Source: Pseudomonas sp. P818 | GTDB lineage: Bacteria > Pseudomonadota > Gammaproteobacteria > Pseudomonadales > Pseudomonadaceae | Direction: 5' to 3' | Length of the DNA stretch: 64,000 bases | NCBI RefSeq assembly: GCF_000418555.1 | Contig: NZ_ATKM01000024.1 | Location: forward strand, 1-64,000 | In this document: in pieces, positions 9,318 to 18,258 of the stretch | How positions within the stretch are numbered: the first letter of the stretch is position 1 | Layout of the letters: every line of letters starts with the position of its first letter | Notes under the pieces: model-generated | Databases searched by the model: none | What the model was told of the DNA's origin: nothing | Seen by the model: the letters and a program-made list of their open reading frames with translations, nothing else | Position numbers and translations under genes: made by a program

Positions 9318-10090
9318 AACCTCGCTTTAGCGTACTGCCGATCCCATCGATTCAAAAAGACAAAACCAACAACTAGAACAGAAATAGAAAACGCTAAAAC
9401 CGCTGTCAGACTCCAGAAGTCAGGAACATTATTTAGAAGCAAGACATCTCTGTAGGCCGATATCATGACAGTCATAGGATTAAGCATCAATATGCTTTTG
9501 ACTGGCTCGCCAACCGTTGAAACATCAAAAAAAACACCTGAAATAAAAAACAAGAACATCATCCCGTTATCTATCGCCACTCTTAAATCAGGAACAAACG
9601 GAATAATTGAACTCACCAGCACCGCCAGAGAAAAAACCAAAAAAATCTGCAACAATATTAGAGGTATCGACCACAACCAAGTACTAGCCACGCCTCCCGT
9701 ATAGAACAATAAAAACAAACAAAGCACTACAAAAACAGGCAAGAATCTTAGTGCAACGCCAAGAACAGCAGAAAGAGGGAATATATATTTTGGAATGTAG
9801 ACTTGCTGTAGCAGGGTGGCATTGGCACTCAAAGCGTTTCCGCCACTCTTAACACCTGCATCAAATAATTTCCAGACAACAATCCCACACAAAAACCCCG
9901 GCACAAAATTAACTCCCCCATGCTGCAAAACCAAAACAAACAACACATAAAATGCGCCAAGGTAAAGCACAGGCTCAATCAACCACCAAAGCACTCCCAG
10001 AAAGGATCTTGATGCTTCTGCCTTTAACTCCGCATAGACCTTAAAAAAAACCAAATTTAGCTGCTTTCTCATGCCAAAAGGTTTGCTCAT
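9314..10090 (-). CDS. wzm: Polysaccharide ABC transporter permease (Wzm-like)
   Basis: The protein has 258 residues from the ATG at 10090, which overlaps the rfbC stop (ATGA). A longer in-frame start at 10195 would lie deep inside rfbC and is unlikely. LVFFKVYAELKAEASRSFLG followed by a WWLIEP segment is typical of the ABC-2 exporter permease family, and about six membrane segments are visible. Together with the ATPase it should move the completed undecaprenyl-linked polymer across the inner membrane. The sequence is strongly AT-rich, consistent with horizontal acquisition. Confidence 0.9.
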   Translation of the reverse strand: MSKPFGMRKQLNLVFFKVYAELKAEASRSFLGVLWWLIEPVLYLGAFYVLFVLVLQHGGVNFVPGFLCGIVVWKLFDAGVKSGGNALSANATLLQQVYIPKYIFPLSAVLGVALRFLPVFVVLCLFLLFYTGGVASTWLWSIPLILLQIFLVFSLAVLVSSIIPFVPDLRVAIDNGMMFLFFISGVFFDVSTVGEPVKSILMLNPMTVMISAYRDVLLLNNVPDFWSLTAVLAFSISVLVVGFVFLNRWDRQYAKARF

Positions 10091-10632
10091 GAAAAAACCT
10101 CTGCATTTATGAATGAGCTTCCTAGCGCGTCTTTTGGTGAAAGTATCGGCTCTATGTACTTCGGCCAAACGATACCCAACTGTAGATCGCTCCATAGGAT
10201 GCAGCGCTCATGCTCTGGCGCGTAATAATCGGTCGTCTTATAGAGAAACTCAGCTGTTTCGCTCAGCACCACAAAGCCATGCGCAAAACCTTCGGGCACC
10301 CAGAGTTGATGCTTGTTTTCAGCACTCAAGTGAGCACCCACCCACTGACCGAAGGTTGCGCTGCTTCTGCGCAGATCCACGGCGACATCGAATACTTCGC
10401 CTTGCACGACCCGCACCAGCTTTCCCTGCGGCTGCTGGATCTGATAGTGCAAACCTCTTAATACGTTCTTCACCGAACGAGAGTGGTTGTCCTGCACGAA
10501 GGTGACGGGCTTACCGACCGCCTCTTCAAAACGGCGGTGATTGAAGCTTTCAAAGAAGAAACCTCGATCATCGCCAAACACCTTGGGCTCAAGCAGAATG
10601 ACATCAGGGATGGCTAAGGGTATTGCTTTCAT
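10087..10632 (-). CDS. rfbC: dTDP-4-dehydrorhamnose 3,5-epimerase (island copy)
   Basis: This 181-residue RmlC has the cupin-fold hallmarks: EPKVFGDDRGFFFESFN near 15-31, FVQDNHSRS, the catalytic-histidine motif LRGLHYQ, and PEGFAHGF with the following Y-containing YKTTDYY segment. Its length matches the family. It performs the third step of dTDP-L-rhamnose synthesis. It overlaps rfbA by one base (TGATG) and wzm by four. A second, clearly diverged rfbC lies at 14960-15508. Confidence 0.95.
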   Translation of the reverse strand: MKAIPLAIPDVILLEPKVFGDDRGFFFESFNHRRFEEAVGKPVTFVQDNHSRSVKNVLRGLHYQIQQPQGKLVRVVQGEVFDVAVDLRRSSATFGQWVGAHLSAENKHQLWVPEGFAHGFVVLSETAEFLYKTTDYYAPEHERCILWSDLQLGIVWPKYIEPILSPKDALGSSFINAEVFS

Positions 10633-11516
10633 CAGTAAATGGTCTCGCTCAGAAGTCGTTTGAGATATTGCCCGTAGCAGTTCTTGGCGAGCGGCTCTGC
10701 GAGTTTTTCAAGCTGTTCTGCCGATATCCATTTCTGGCGATACGCAATTTCTTCCGGGCAGGCGACTTTCAGGCCCTGGCGGTTTTCAAGGGTGGCGATG
10801 AACTGACTGGCCTCCAGCAGCGACTCATGGGTGCCGGTATCCAGCCAGGCGTATCCGCGTCCCATGATTTCAACGCTGAGTTGGCCCTGCTCCAGGTAGA
10901 GGCGATTGAGGTCGGTGATTTCCAGTTCGCCACGCGGCGAGGGCTTGAGACTTTTGGCCAGCTCCACGACCTGATTGTCATAGAAGTAGAGGCCGGTGAC
11001 GGCATAGCTGGATTTCGGCGCCGTCGGTTTCTCTTCAAGGCTGACGGCCTTGCCCTGATCATCGAACTCGACCACGCCATAACGCTCGGGGTCATGTACG
11101 TGGTAAGCAAATACACTGGCGCCGTGCTCGCGCGACATCGCGCTGATCAGCAGCTCCTGGAAATGATGGCCATGGTAGATGTTGTCACCCAGCACCAAGG
11201 CCGCCAGGTCGTTGCCAATGAACGCTTCACCGATCAGAAAAGCCTGGGCCAAGCCATCCGGCGATGCCTGAACAGCGTAGGAAAGGCTGAGCCCCCACTT
11301 GCTACCGTCGCCCAACAGCTGTTCGAAACGCGGGGTGTCTTGCGGCGTGGAGATGATCAGGATTTCACGAATGCCCGCCAGCATCAGGGTGGTCAGCGGG
11401 TAATAGATCATCGGCTTGTCATAAACCGGCAGGAGCTGCTTGGAGATCGCCAGCGTCGCAGGGTGCAGACGCGTGCCCGAGCCGCCTGCCAGGATGATGC
11501 CTTTACGTTTCAACAT
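10632..11516 (-). CDS. rfbA: Glucose-1-phosphate thymidylyltransferase (island copy)
   Basis: The protein has 294 residues from the ATG at 11516. KGIILAGGSGTRLHPAT at the N-terminus is the nucleotidyltransferase signature loop, and GRGYAWLDTGTHESLLEA lies near residue 220. It makes dTDP-glucose, the first step to dTDP-rhamnose. An in-frame ATG six bases upstream (11522) overlaps the rfbD stop. I chose 11516 because GAGA stands 7 bases before it and the N-terminus then matches the usual family length. It closely resembles the Pseudomonas RmlA type, more so than the broken copy at 14735. Confidence 0.94.
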   Translation of the reverse strand: MLKRKGIILAGGSGTRLHPATLAISKQLLPVYDKPMIYYPLTTLMLAGIREILIISTPQDTPRFEQLLGDGSKWGLSLSYAVQASPDGLAQAFLIGEAFIGNDLAALVLGDNIYHGHHFQELLISAMSREHGASVFAYHVHDPERYGVVEFDDQGKAVSLEEKPTAPKSSYAVTGLYFYDNQVVELAKSLKPSPRGELEITDLNRLYLEQGQLSVEIMGRGYAWLDTGTHESLLEASQFIATLENRQGLKVACPEEIAYRQKWISAEQLEKLAEPLAKNCYGQYLKRLLSETIY

Positions 11517-11518
11517 GT

Positions 11519-12415
11519 TCATTTCTCTAGTACTTCTGTGAGCATCCGTGCCACACCGTCCTGCCACTCGGGCAAGCTCAGCGCGAAGGCCTTTTGCAGT
11601 TTCTGTGTGTCGAGTCGTGAGTTGTTCGGCCGCTTGGCCGGAGTCGGGTAGGCGCTGCTGGCGATAGCAGCGACCTGGTCGCCATGCACCCTGAGGTCAA
11701 CACCTTCGGCGGCTGCCCGCTCCAGAACGAAGCGCGCATAGGCATGCCAGCTGGTCTCACCAGACGCAGCAAGGTGATACAGCCCGCCCAACTGGGGCTG
11801 TTTCAGGGTCGAGCGAATGAGATGTACGCTGACATCTGCCAACAGTTCAGCCCCGGTTGGCGCACCGAACTGGTCAGCAATCACGCTAAGGCTATCGCGC
11901 TCACGGGCCAGACGCAGCATGGTCTTGGCGAAGTTGTTGCCACGCGCGGCGTATACCCAACTGGTGCGCAGGATCAAATGCAGGCAGCCACTTGCCTGGA
12001 TTGCACGCTCACCTGCCAGCTTGCTTGCACCATATTGATTGAGAGGTGCAACCGCATCCGTTTCGCACCAGGGGCGCTCACCATCACCGGCAAACACGTA
12101 ATCGGTGGAGTAGTGCACCAGCAAACTACCCAACTGTTTGGCCTCGCGAGCCAACACAGAAACTGCGTCAGCATTTACCCGAAAGGCCAGTTCAGTATCG
12201 CTCTCGGCCTTGTCAACCGCGGTGTAGGCAGCAGCATTGACGATCACGTCCGGCGCGAAACGCTGCACGGTCTCTGCCAAGCCATCGAGATCACAAAGGT
12301 CACCGCAGTAGTCGCTGCTTTTGGAGTCGAGAGCCAGCACGCCGCCCAATGGGGCCAGGCTACGCTGCAACTCCCAGCCAACCTGGCCGTTTTTACCTAG
12401 CAGCAATATTCTCAT
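11519..12415 (-). CDS. rfbD: dTDP-4-dehydrorhamnose reductase (island copy)
   Basis: This 298-residue short-chain dehydrogenase has GKNGQVGWEL at residues 8-17 as the NADPH-binding loop, and VNAAAYTAVDKAE, STDYVFAGDGE and the YxxxK motif YGASK. It carries out the final reduction to dTDP-L-rhamnose. The start overlaps the rfbB stop by 4 bases. The second copy at 15505-16368 shares all motifs but is clearly diverged. Confidence 0.95.
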   Translation of the reverse strand: MRILLLGKNGQVGWELQRSLAPLGGVLALDSKSSDYCGDLCDLDGLAETVQRFAPDVIVNAAAYTAVDKAESDTELAFRVNADAVSVLAREAKQLGSLLVHYSTDYVFAGDGERPWCETDAVAPLNQYGASKLAGERAIQASGCLHLILRTSWVYAARGNNFAKTMLRLARERDSLSVIADQFGAPTGAELLADVSVHLIRSTLKQPQLGGLYHLAASGETSWHAYARFVLERAAAEGVDLRVHGDQVAAIASSAYPTPAKRPNNSRLDTQKLQKAFALSLPEWQDGVARMLTEVLEK

Positions 12416-13482
12416 TCACTGCGCCCGCGATAGTTGGTTTCCATCCATTGACGGTAATCGCCAGACAGCACGTTGTTCACCCAGGTTTGATTATCCAGAT
12501 ACCACTGCACTGTCTTGCGGATGCCGGTTTCAAAGGTTTCGGCGGGTTTCCAGCCCAGCTCAGTGGCCAGTTTGGTCGCATCGATCGCATAGCGGCGGTC
12601 ATGCCCGGGGCGATCGGTAACGTAGGTAATCTGCTGCTGATACGGCTGGCCGTCGGCGCGTGGACGCAGCTCGTCCAGCAGGGCACATACCGTGCGCACG
12701 ATTTCCAGGTTGGGTTTCTCGTTCCAGCCACCCACGTTGTAGGTCTCGCCCAGCGCGCCAGCTTCGAGCACGCGGCGGATGGCACTGCAGTGATCCTTGA
12801 CGTAAAGCCAGTCGCGAATCTGCTGGCCGTCGCCATACACCGGCAGAGGCTTACCGGCCAGGGCGTTGACGATCATCAGCGGGATGAGCTTTTCGGGGAA
12901 ATGATACGGCCCATAGTTGTTCGAGCAATTGGTGGTGAGCACCGGCAGGCCGTAGGTGTGATGGTAGGCACGCACCAAATGGTCGCTGGCCGCCTTGCTG
13001 GCCGAATATGGGCTGTTGGGCTCGTACTGATGTTTTTCGGTGAACGCCGGCTCGTCTTTGCCCAAAGAGCCGTAGACTTCGTCCGTCGATACATGGAGGA
13101 AACGAAACGCCTGCTGCGCCTGCGGCTCAAGCGCGTTCCAATAGGCGCGTACCGCTTCCAGCAGACGGAAGGTGCCGACGATGTTGGTCTCGATAAAATC
13201 TTCCGGCCCGTGGATGGATCGGTCGACATGAGACTCCGCCGCGAAATTGAGAATGGCCCGTGGCTGGTGGTCAGCAAGCAGTTTCGCCACCAGGGCGCTA
13301 TCACCAATATCACCCTGAACAAACAGATGCCTGGCATCACCATCCAGACTGGCGAGATTTTCCAGGTTGCCGGCATACGTCAATTTATCCAAGTTGATCA
13401 CCGGCTCATCGGACTGGGCCAGCCAGTCGAGCACGAAATTACTGCCGATGAAGCCGGCTCCGCCGGTTACAAGAATAGTCAT
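12412..13482 (-). CDS. rfbB: dTDP-glucose 4,6-dehydratase
   Basis: The 356-residue extended SDR enzyme has GGAGFIGSNF at residues 7-16 for NAD+, FAAESHVDRSI, STDEVYGS and the catalytic YSASKAASDH. Length and motifs match RmlB. It catalyses the second step of dTDP-rhamnose synthesis. This is the only rfbB in the window: the broken rhamnose operon to the right retains only part of rfbA plus rfbC and rfbD. It therefore probably supplies intermediate for both sets of enzymes unless another rfbB exists elsewhere. Confidence 0.96.
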   Translation of the reverse strand: MTILVTGGAGFIGSNFVLDWLAQSDEPVINLDKLTYAGNLENLASLDGDARHLFVQGDIGDSALVAKLLADHQPRAILNFAAESHVDRSIHGPEDFIETNIVGTFRLLEAVRAYWNALEPQAQQAFRFLHVSTDEVYGSLGKDEPAFTEKHQYEPNSPYSASKAASDHLVRAYHHTYGLPVLTTNCSNNYGPYHFPEKLIPLMIVNALAGKPLPVYGDGQQIRDWLYVKDHCSAIRRVLEAGALGETYNVGGWNEKPNLEIVRTVCALLDELRPRADGQPYQQQITYVTDRPGHDRRYAIDATKLATELGWKPAETFETGIRKTVQWYLDNQTWVNNVLSGDYRQWMETNYRGRSE

Positions 13483-13485
13483 GCG

Positions 13486-14523
13486 TTATATTTTCCCGAG
13501 AATAGCAGCAGCAATCAGACCAATATTGCCCAGCAGAGTTTGGCGGTAGATACCGCTGCGTTTGAGATGGATAAGGCGAGGAATAAGGCTCATACCCCGG
13601 GCATCAGCAAAGCGCTGAAGTATTTCCCGGTTTTCGGGTGTGAGCCTATGTTCTAGCGTACGTAGCGCAGAGATGTTGCAGTCATTCCAGTGCTTGAAGC
13701 GACCCTGAAATAGCATACGAATACGTTTTAAACGGGCTGCCCAGTTGGAGTTCATGCCCACTAGGTTATCGCCGTGCTGGCGATAGCGCAGCGTGGGCTT
13801 GCTGTCATAGAACACGTGACCGCCACAGCCCGTCACAACCATGTAGGCCCACCAATCGTGGGTGATCACAGACTTATTTTCCCCGGCCTCGCGCAAGAGA
13901 TTTCGCGCAGCATTGTTGAACACCATGGTGTTGCCACCACCGATGTTTTGCATCAAGGCGTTGGCGAAACTAGGGGCTTTGGCAAAGAGTGGCGACACAC
14001 CGACTTCATTGTTATTCGCATCAACTAATCGAGTGCGAGAACAGTATAGCGCTGGGACCTCGGCAGGCACGCTCTCCAGCCAGCGTAAGGCTCTCGTTAG
14101 CTTATCGACTTCCCATACATCATCTTGGTCCGAGTAGGCATAGAAATCTGCGTCGATGCTTGCGTTACATGTCAGTGACAGAAAGTTCGCTGCGAATCCC
14201 TCGGCAGGCCCCGAATAGATAGACAGACGCCCAGCACCCCACCTGTCCTTATAAGCCTCTAGAATGGAGTGCGTGTCGTCTTCCGACCCATCATCAGAAG
14301 CCCACACCTCCCAATTATCATGCGATTGAGCGGCAAAAGAGTCCAATTGCTCGGCTAGGTAATGCTGACCGTGGTAGGTGCATAGCAGTATGGCAACTTT
14401 AGAGGCAATAGTTGACTCCGCACCTCTTGACGAAGAAGATTCATAACCAATACCGCCGAGAGCATCAGTTGCACTGGCATTGGGAAAAGAGGGGGATAGC
14501 ACTTCAAGTCGCTCCGTCGACAC
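13486..14523 (-). CDS. Family 2 glycosyltransferase (rhamnosyltransferase-like)
   Basis: The 345-residue GT2 protein has its catalytic domain starting near residue 43 (VAILLCTYHGQHYLAEQL). ASDDGSEDDT and YSDQDDVWEVDKL supply the metal- and nucleotide-binding acidic residues, as in RfbF/RfbG-type rhamnosyltransferases. It is the first gene of the minus-strand transcription unit, three bases before rfbB. The called start is GTG, and the first 40 residues are low-complexity, so the true start could be further in. Transfer of rhamnose to the growing chain is inferred from family and context. Confidence 0.85.
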   Translation of the reverse strand: MSTERLEVLSPSFPNASATDALGGIGYESSSSRGAESTIASKVAILLCTYHGQHYLAEQLDSFAAQSHDNWEVWASDDGSEDDTHSILEAYKDRWGAGRLSIYSGPAEGFAANFLSLTCNASIDADFYAYSDQDDVWEVDKLTRALRWLESVPAEVPALYCSRTRLVDANNNEVGVSPLFAKAPSFANALMQNIGGGNTMVFNNAARNLLREAGENKSVITHDWWAYMVVTGCGGHVFYDSKPTLRYRQHGDNLVGMNSNWAARLKRIRMLFQGRFKHWNDCNISALRTLEHRLTPENREILQRFADARGMSLIPRLIHLKRSGIYRQTLLGNIGLIAAAILGKI

Positions 14524-14734
14524 ACCCGGTATTCGGAGGCTTTAACGCCTCATCACAACACACTGGAATTGGCATAAAAATTGCCCGGATCACGCACCCT
14601 GATTCTAACAACAAATGGAGGCAGGATGGGAAAGCATTCCCACGATCTGACCATCGCCTTGAAAAACTAAGTAGCTTATCCTGCAGCCCCTGGGGCCGGA
14701 GTAAGATTAGGCGTATACGAGTTAGGGTTGGATG
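14524..14734. other. Island edge: upstream region of the O-polysaccharide operon
   Basis: This non-coding stretch lies between the divergent GT2 gene and the rfbA stump. It must carry the promoter of the minus-strand polysaccharide operon, although I see no unmistakable -35/-10 pair. It also contains the junction at which similarity to rfbA begins abruptly on the plus strand (about 14735-14741). No transposon end or tRNA was seen. Confidence 0.5.
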
Positions 14735-14963
14735 CAGCCGCGGCTTCGCCTGGCTCGACACCGGCACCCACGACAGCCTGCTCGACGCCTCGCACTACGT
14801 GCAGACGGTGGAAAAGCGTCAGGGCCTGAAGGTCGCCTGCCTGGAAGAGATCGCCTATCAGCAGGGCTGGATCGACCGTAACAAACTGCTCGCCTGCGCC
14901 AAGGCTCTTGGTAAGACCGGCTACGGTCAGTACCTGTACAAGCTGGCGGAGGAGTCGCAGTGA
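14735..14963 (+). pseudogene. Truncated rfbA: C-terminal stump of a second glucose-1-phosphate thymidylyltransferase
   Basis: About 74 codons read as the C-terminal quarter of RmlA: RGFAWLDTGTHDSLLDA, KRQGLKVACLEEIAYQQGW and GYGQYLYKLAEESQ. The upstream nucleotidyltransferase core is absent; the preceding open frame has no family resemblance. The stump differs from the island rfbA at many positions, so it is a different lineage and not a recent duplicate. Its stop overlaps the GTG of the next rfbC (GTGA), as in an intact operon. This is the remnant of a resident rhamnose operon cut by island insertion or replacement. Confidence 0.9.
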
Positions 14964-15508
14964 AAGTCATCGCAACCGCATTGCCGGAGGTACTGATTCT
15001 CGAGCCCCAGGTTTTCGGTGATGAGCGTGGTTTTTTCTATGAAAGCTTCAACGCGCGACGCTTTGCCGAAGCCACCGGGGTGAACCGCGAGTTCGTTCAG
15101 GACAACCACTCGCGCTCGGCGCGTGGCGTGCTCCGCGGCCTGCACTATCAGTTGCAGCAGTCTCAGGGCAAGCTGGTGCGGGTCAGCGCTGGCGAGGTCT
15201 ATGACGTGGCGGTGGATGTGCGCCGCAGCTCGCCAAACTTCGGCAAATGGGTCGGCGTGCATCTGTCAGCCGAGAACAAGCGCCAGATGTGGATACCGGA
15301 GGGTTTCGCCCACGGTTTTCTGGTGCTCAGCGAGTACGCCGAGTTCCTCTACAAGACCACCGACTACTACGCCCCCTCCCATGAGCGCTGCATCCGCTGG
15401 GATGATACGAGCCTGGCCATCGACTGGCCGCTGGACGGGCTGACGCCAAAACTGTCGGCCAAGGACCAGCAGGGCCTGAGCCTTACCGAAGCCGAGACCT
15501 TCCCATGA
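14960..15508 (+). CDS. rfbC: dTDP-4-dehydrorhamnose 3,5-epimerase (second, resident copy)
   Basis: The 182-residue RmlC starts with GTG and overlaps the rfbA stump. EPQVFGDERGFFYESFN, FVQDNHSRS, LRGLHYQ and PEGFAHGF are all present, so it looks functional. It is visibly diverged from the island copy at 10087-10632, particularly in the last 30 residues. With the rfbA start and promoter lost, its expression now depends on whatever promoter lies at the junction. Confidence 0.94.
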   Translation: MKVIATALPEVLILEPQVFGDERGFFYESFNARRFAEATGVNREFVQDNHSRSARGVLRGLHYQLQQSQGKLVRVSAGEVYDVAVDVRRSSPNFGKWVGVHLSAENKRQMWIPEGFAHGFLVLSEYAEFLYKTTDYYAPSHERCIRWDDTSLAIDWPLDGLTPKLSAKDQQGLSLTEAETFP

Positions 15509-16368
15509 AGATTCTGATCAGCGGCCACACCGGCCAGGTCGCCCGCGAGCTGCAACTCGCCCTGCGCAAACACGAACTGCTCAGCCTGGGTCGTCAGACA
15601 TTCGACCTGTCGCGCCCGGACAGCCTGCGTGAAATCATCCTGCGCGAGCGCCCGGCGCTGGTGATCAACGCCGCCGCCTACACCGCCGTGGATCAGGCCG
15701 AACAGGAGCGCGAGCTGGCCTTCACCATCAATGCCGAAGCGCCGGGCGTCATGGCCGATGCCTGCTTCGAGCTGGACATCCCGCTGATCCACTACTCCAC
15801 CGACTACGTCTTCGACGGCAGCAAGGCCACGCCCTACCGCGAGGCCGACACACCGCGCCCGCTGGGGGTTTACGGTGCCAGCAAGGTAGCCGGCGAACAG
15901 GCATTGCGCATCAGTGGTTGCGACCACCTGATCCTGCGTACCAGCTGGGTCTATTCGCAGCACGGGCGCAACTTCCTCTTGACCATGCAACGCCTGCTGC
16001 AGGAGCGCGAGGAGCTCAGCGTGGTCGATGACCAGATCGGCGCCCCGACCTGGGCCGGCAGCATCGCCAGCGCCACGGCCGAGCTGATCGACAAGTGGCA
16101 GCAGGGACGCCAGCGCTGGGGTACCTACCACCTGACCTGCCAGGGCGAGACCAGCTGGTTCGGCTTTGCCAGCGCCATCGCCGAGCATCTGCGCGCTGCC
16201 GGCAAGCCCTGCGCTCGGCTGCGCCCCATCCCCAGCAGCGAATACCCGACGCCGGCGCAGCGCCCCCTCAATTCGCGCCTGGATGGCGAACGCCTGGAGG
16301 AGGAGTGGCAGATTCGCCTGCCGGACTGGCGCGCGGCACTGGACGCTTGCCTGCAGCGCATGAACTGA
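15505..16368 (+). CDS. rfbD: dTDP-4-dehydrorhamnose reductase (second, resident copy)
   Basis: The 287-residue SDR reductase has GHTGQVARELQ at the N-terminus, INAAAYTAVDQAE, STDYVFDGSK and catalytic YGASK. It overlaps rfbC by 4 bases (ATGA). It is followed by a GC-rich hairpin and then dctB. In P. aeruginosa, as I recall, the rml operon also directly precedes the dctBD genes, so this copy is probably the ancestral one at this site. Confidence 0.94.
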   Translation: MKILISGHTGQVARELQLALRKHELLSLGRQTFDLSRPDSLREIILRERPALVINAAAYTAVDQAEQERELAFTINAEAPGVMADACFELDIPLIHYSTDYVFDGSKATPYREADTPRPLGVYGASKVAGEQALRISGCDHLILRTSWVYSQHGRNFLLTMQRLLQEREELSVVDDQIGAPTWAGSIASATAELIDKWQQGRQRWGTYHLTCQGETSWFGFASAIAEHLRAAGKPCARLRPIPSSEYPTPAQRPLNSRLDGERLEEEWQIRLPDWRAALDACLQRMN

Positions 16369-16373
16369 TATCA

Positions 16374-16398
16374 GCGGCCGGCGCACATCACCGGCCGC
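16374..16398 (+). terminator. Hairpin between rfbD and dctB, possible weak terminator
   Basis: GCGGCCGG at 16374-16381 and CCGGCCGC at 16391-16398 form a perfect 8-bp stem with a 9-base loop, 6 bases after the rfbD stop. No T-tract follows, so it may be a pause, an mRNA-stabilising structure or a Rho-assisted terminator and not a classical intrinsic one. Confidence 0.45.
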
Positions 16399-16443
16399 CC
16401 GCTTAACGTGCATAATGCGTCGATCATTCCTGCACGGTTTTCC

Positions 16444-18258
16444 ATGAGTACGAACACTGCCACTCCCCGTCGCCTGCGCTGGCGCAGCCTCGTGCTGCTG
16501 GCGCTACTGCTCGCGCCACTGCTGTGGCCGGTGCACTTCCTGGCTGAGCGCTACTATCGCGAAGTACTGACCGAACAGAACCGGCAAACGCTGGACCTCT
16601 ACGTCGCCAACCTGCTCGGTACACTGCGCCGCTACGAAGTGCTGCCGCAGATTCTCGGTGACCTGCCCGGTCTGCGCGCCGCCCTGGAGGCGCCAGAGGA
16701 CCCCGCCGTACTGGACAGCGCCAACCGCCTGCTGGCGCGCGTGAAGAACCAGACCGGCGCCGACGTGATCTACCTGATGAACACCCGCGGCGTCACCCTG
16801 GCCGCCTCCAACTGGGACAAGCCTGACAGCTTCGTCGCCGGCAACTTCGCCTTTCGCCCGTATTTTCGCGAAGCATTGGCTGGCCGCCTGGGCCGCTTCT
16901 TCGGTCTCGGCACCACCTCCGGCAAGCGCGGCTACTACTTCGCCTATCCGGTACGCGAAGACGACCACAACATTGGCGCACTGGTGGTCAAGGTCGATCT
17001 CGACCACACCGAAACGCTATGGGGCAATACCCCGGAACAGTTGCTGGTCACCGACACCAACGGCGTGGTGATCCTCACCTCGCGCCCGGATTGGCGCTTT
17101 CACGCCAGCCGCCCACTGGACCGTGTCGAGCAATCGGCCATCGCCGCCAACCAGCCCTACCCGACTCAGGCGCCGCCAGCGTTGGACATCGATCCCAACG
17201 CCTGGCTGACGCAGAGCCGCGCCCTGGACGAAACCGGCTGGACGGTGAGCATTCTCGCCCCGCGCATCCTGCTCGACCGCCCTGTGCGTAGCGCCGTGGC
17301 CGTCGGTGCGGCTGCCCTGCTGGCCCTGCTGCTGCTGCTCAGCCTGCTGATCCTGCGCCGCCGTCACTACCTCGAACGCATCGCCCTCGACACCCGCGCC
17401 AAGGCCGAGCTGGAGCAGCGCGTAGCCGAACGTACACAGGATCTGGAACTGCTCAACAGCCGCCTCAAGCAGGAAGTGCTCGAACGCGAGCAGGCCCAAC
17501 AGGAACTGGTGCGCGCCCAGGACGAGCTGGTCCAGGCCGGCAAACTGTCCGCACTCGGCACCATGAGCGCCAGTATCAGCCATGAACTCAATCAGCCACT
17601 GGGCGCGATCCGCAGCTACGCCGAGAACGCCAGTACTCTGCTCGACCATCAGCGCAGCGAGGATGCGCGCGCCAATCTCAAGCTGATCAGCGAACTCACC
17701 GAGCGCATGGCGTCGATCATCGCCCACCTGCGTGCCTTTGCCCGCCGTGACCAGCATGCGCCGGAGCGGGTAGCCCTGCAGCCGGCGCTGGACGACGCCC
17801 TCGCCTTGCTCGCCAAACGCCGTCGGGCCATGGATGTGGAGCTGATCCGCGATCTGCCGGACGCCACGCTGTGGGTCCAGGCCGGCGAGACACGCCTGCG
17901 TCAGGTGCTCGGCAACCTGCTGGGCAATGCGCTCGATGCCCTGGTCGACAAGGCGCCGCCACGGCGTATCTGGATCAGCATCGAGCATCAGGCCGAGCAT
18001 CTCGACCTGCTGCTGCGCGACAACGGCCCCGGCTTCTCCGCCGAATCGCTCGCCCGTGCGCGTGAGCCCTTCTTCACCACCAAGACCAGCGCCCAGGGCC
18101 TGGGGCTCGGCCTGGCCATCTGCGATAGTCTGGTGCGCGCGCTGGACGGCGAACTGCTGCTGGCCAATCATCCGGCCGGCGGCGCACGGATCACCCTGCG
18201 TCTGCGCCTGGCCAGCCCCGGCGTCAACCTGCAACCTTCTGAGGACCCTTCGCCATGA
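16444..18258 (+). CDS. dctB: C4-dicarboxylate sensor histidine kinase DctB
   Basis: The 604-residue protein runs from the ATG at 16444; an in-frame GTG at 16408 is less likely. Membrane segments at about 13-29 and 284-304 bracket a periplasmic double-Cache sensor containing DVIYLMNTRGVTLAASNW and RPYFREAL, typical of DctB. A coiled coil (320-365) leads to a HisKA domain with phosphoacceptor H380 in SISHELNQPLG. A HATPase domain with DNGPGF and GLGLGLAI closes it. It should sense C4-dicarboxylates and phosphorylate DctD, whose gene overlaps by 4 bases. Confidence 0.93.
   Translation: MSTNTATPRRLRWRSLVLLALLLAPLLWPVHFLAERYYREVLTEQNRQTLDLYVANLLGTLRRYEVLPQILGDLPGLRAALEAPEDPAVLDSANRLLARVKNQTGADVIYLMNTRGVTLAASNWDKPDSFVAGNFAFRPYFREALAGRLGRFFGLGTTSGKRGYYFAYPVREDDHNIGALVVKVDLDHTETLWGNTPEQLLVTDTNGVVILTSRPDWRFHASRPLDRVEQSAIAANQPYPTQAPPALDIDPNAWLTQSRALDETGWTVSILAPRILLDRPVRSAVAVGAAALLALLLLLSLLILRRRHYLERIALDTRAKAELEQRVAERTQDLELLNSRLKQEVLEREQAQQELVRAQDELVQAGKLSALGTMSASISHELNQPLGAIRSYAENASTLLDHQRSEDARANLKLISELTERMASIIAHLRAFARRDQHAPERVALQPALDDALALLAKRRRAMDVELIRDLPDATLWVQAGETRLRQVLGNLLGNALDALVDKAPPRRIWISIEHQAEHLDLLLRDNGPGFSAESLARAREPFFTTKTSAQGLGLGLAICDSLVRALDGELLLANHPAGGARITLRLRLASPGVNLQPSEDPSP

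Noticed and set aside
12349..13656. 435-codon plus-strand frame opposite rfbB
   Set aside because: It is antisense to a complete RmlB and its junction. No family resemblance is seen.
14412..14734. Upstream part of the open frame leading into the rfbA stump
   Set aside because: It overlaps the start of the GT2 gene and shows no RmlA similarity, so only the part after about 14735 is kept as remnant.
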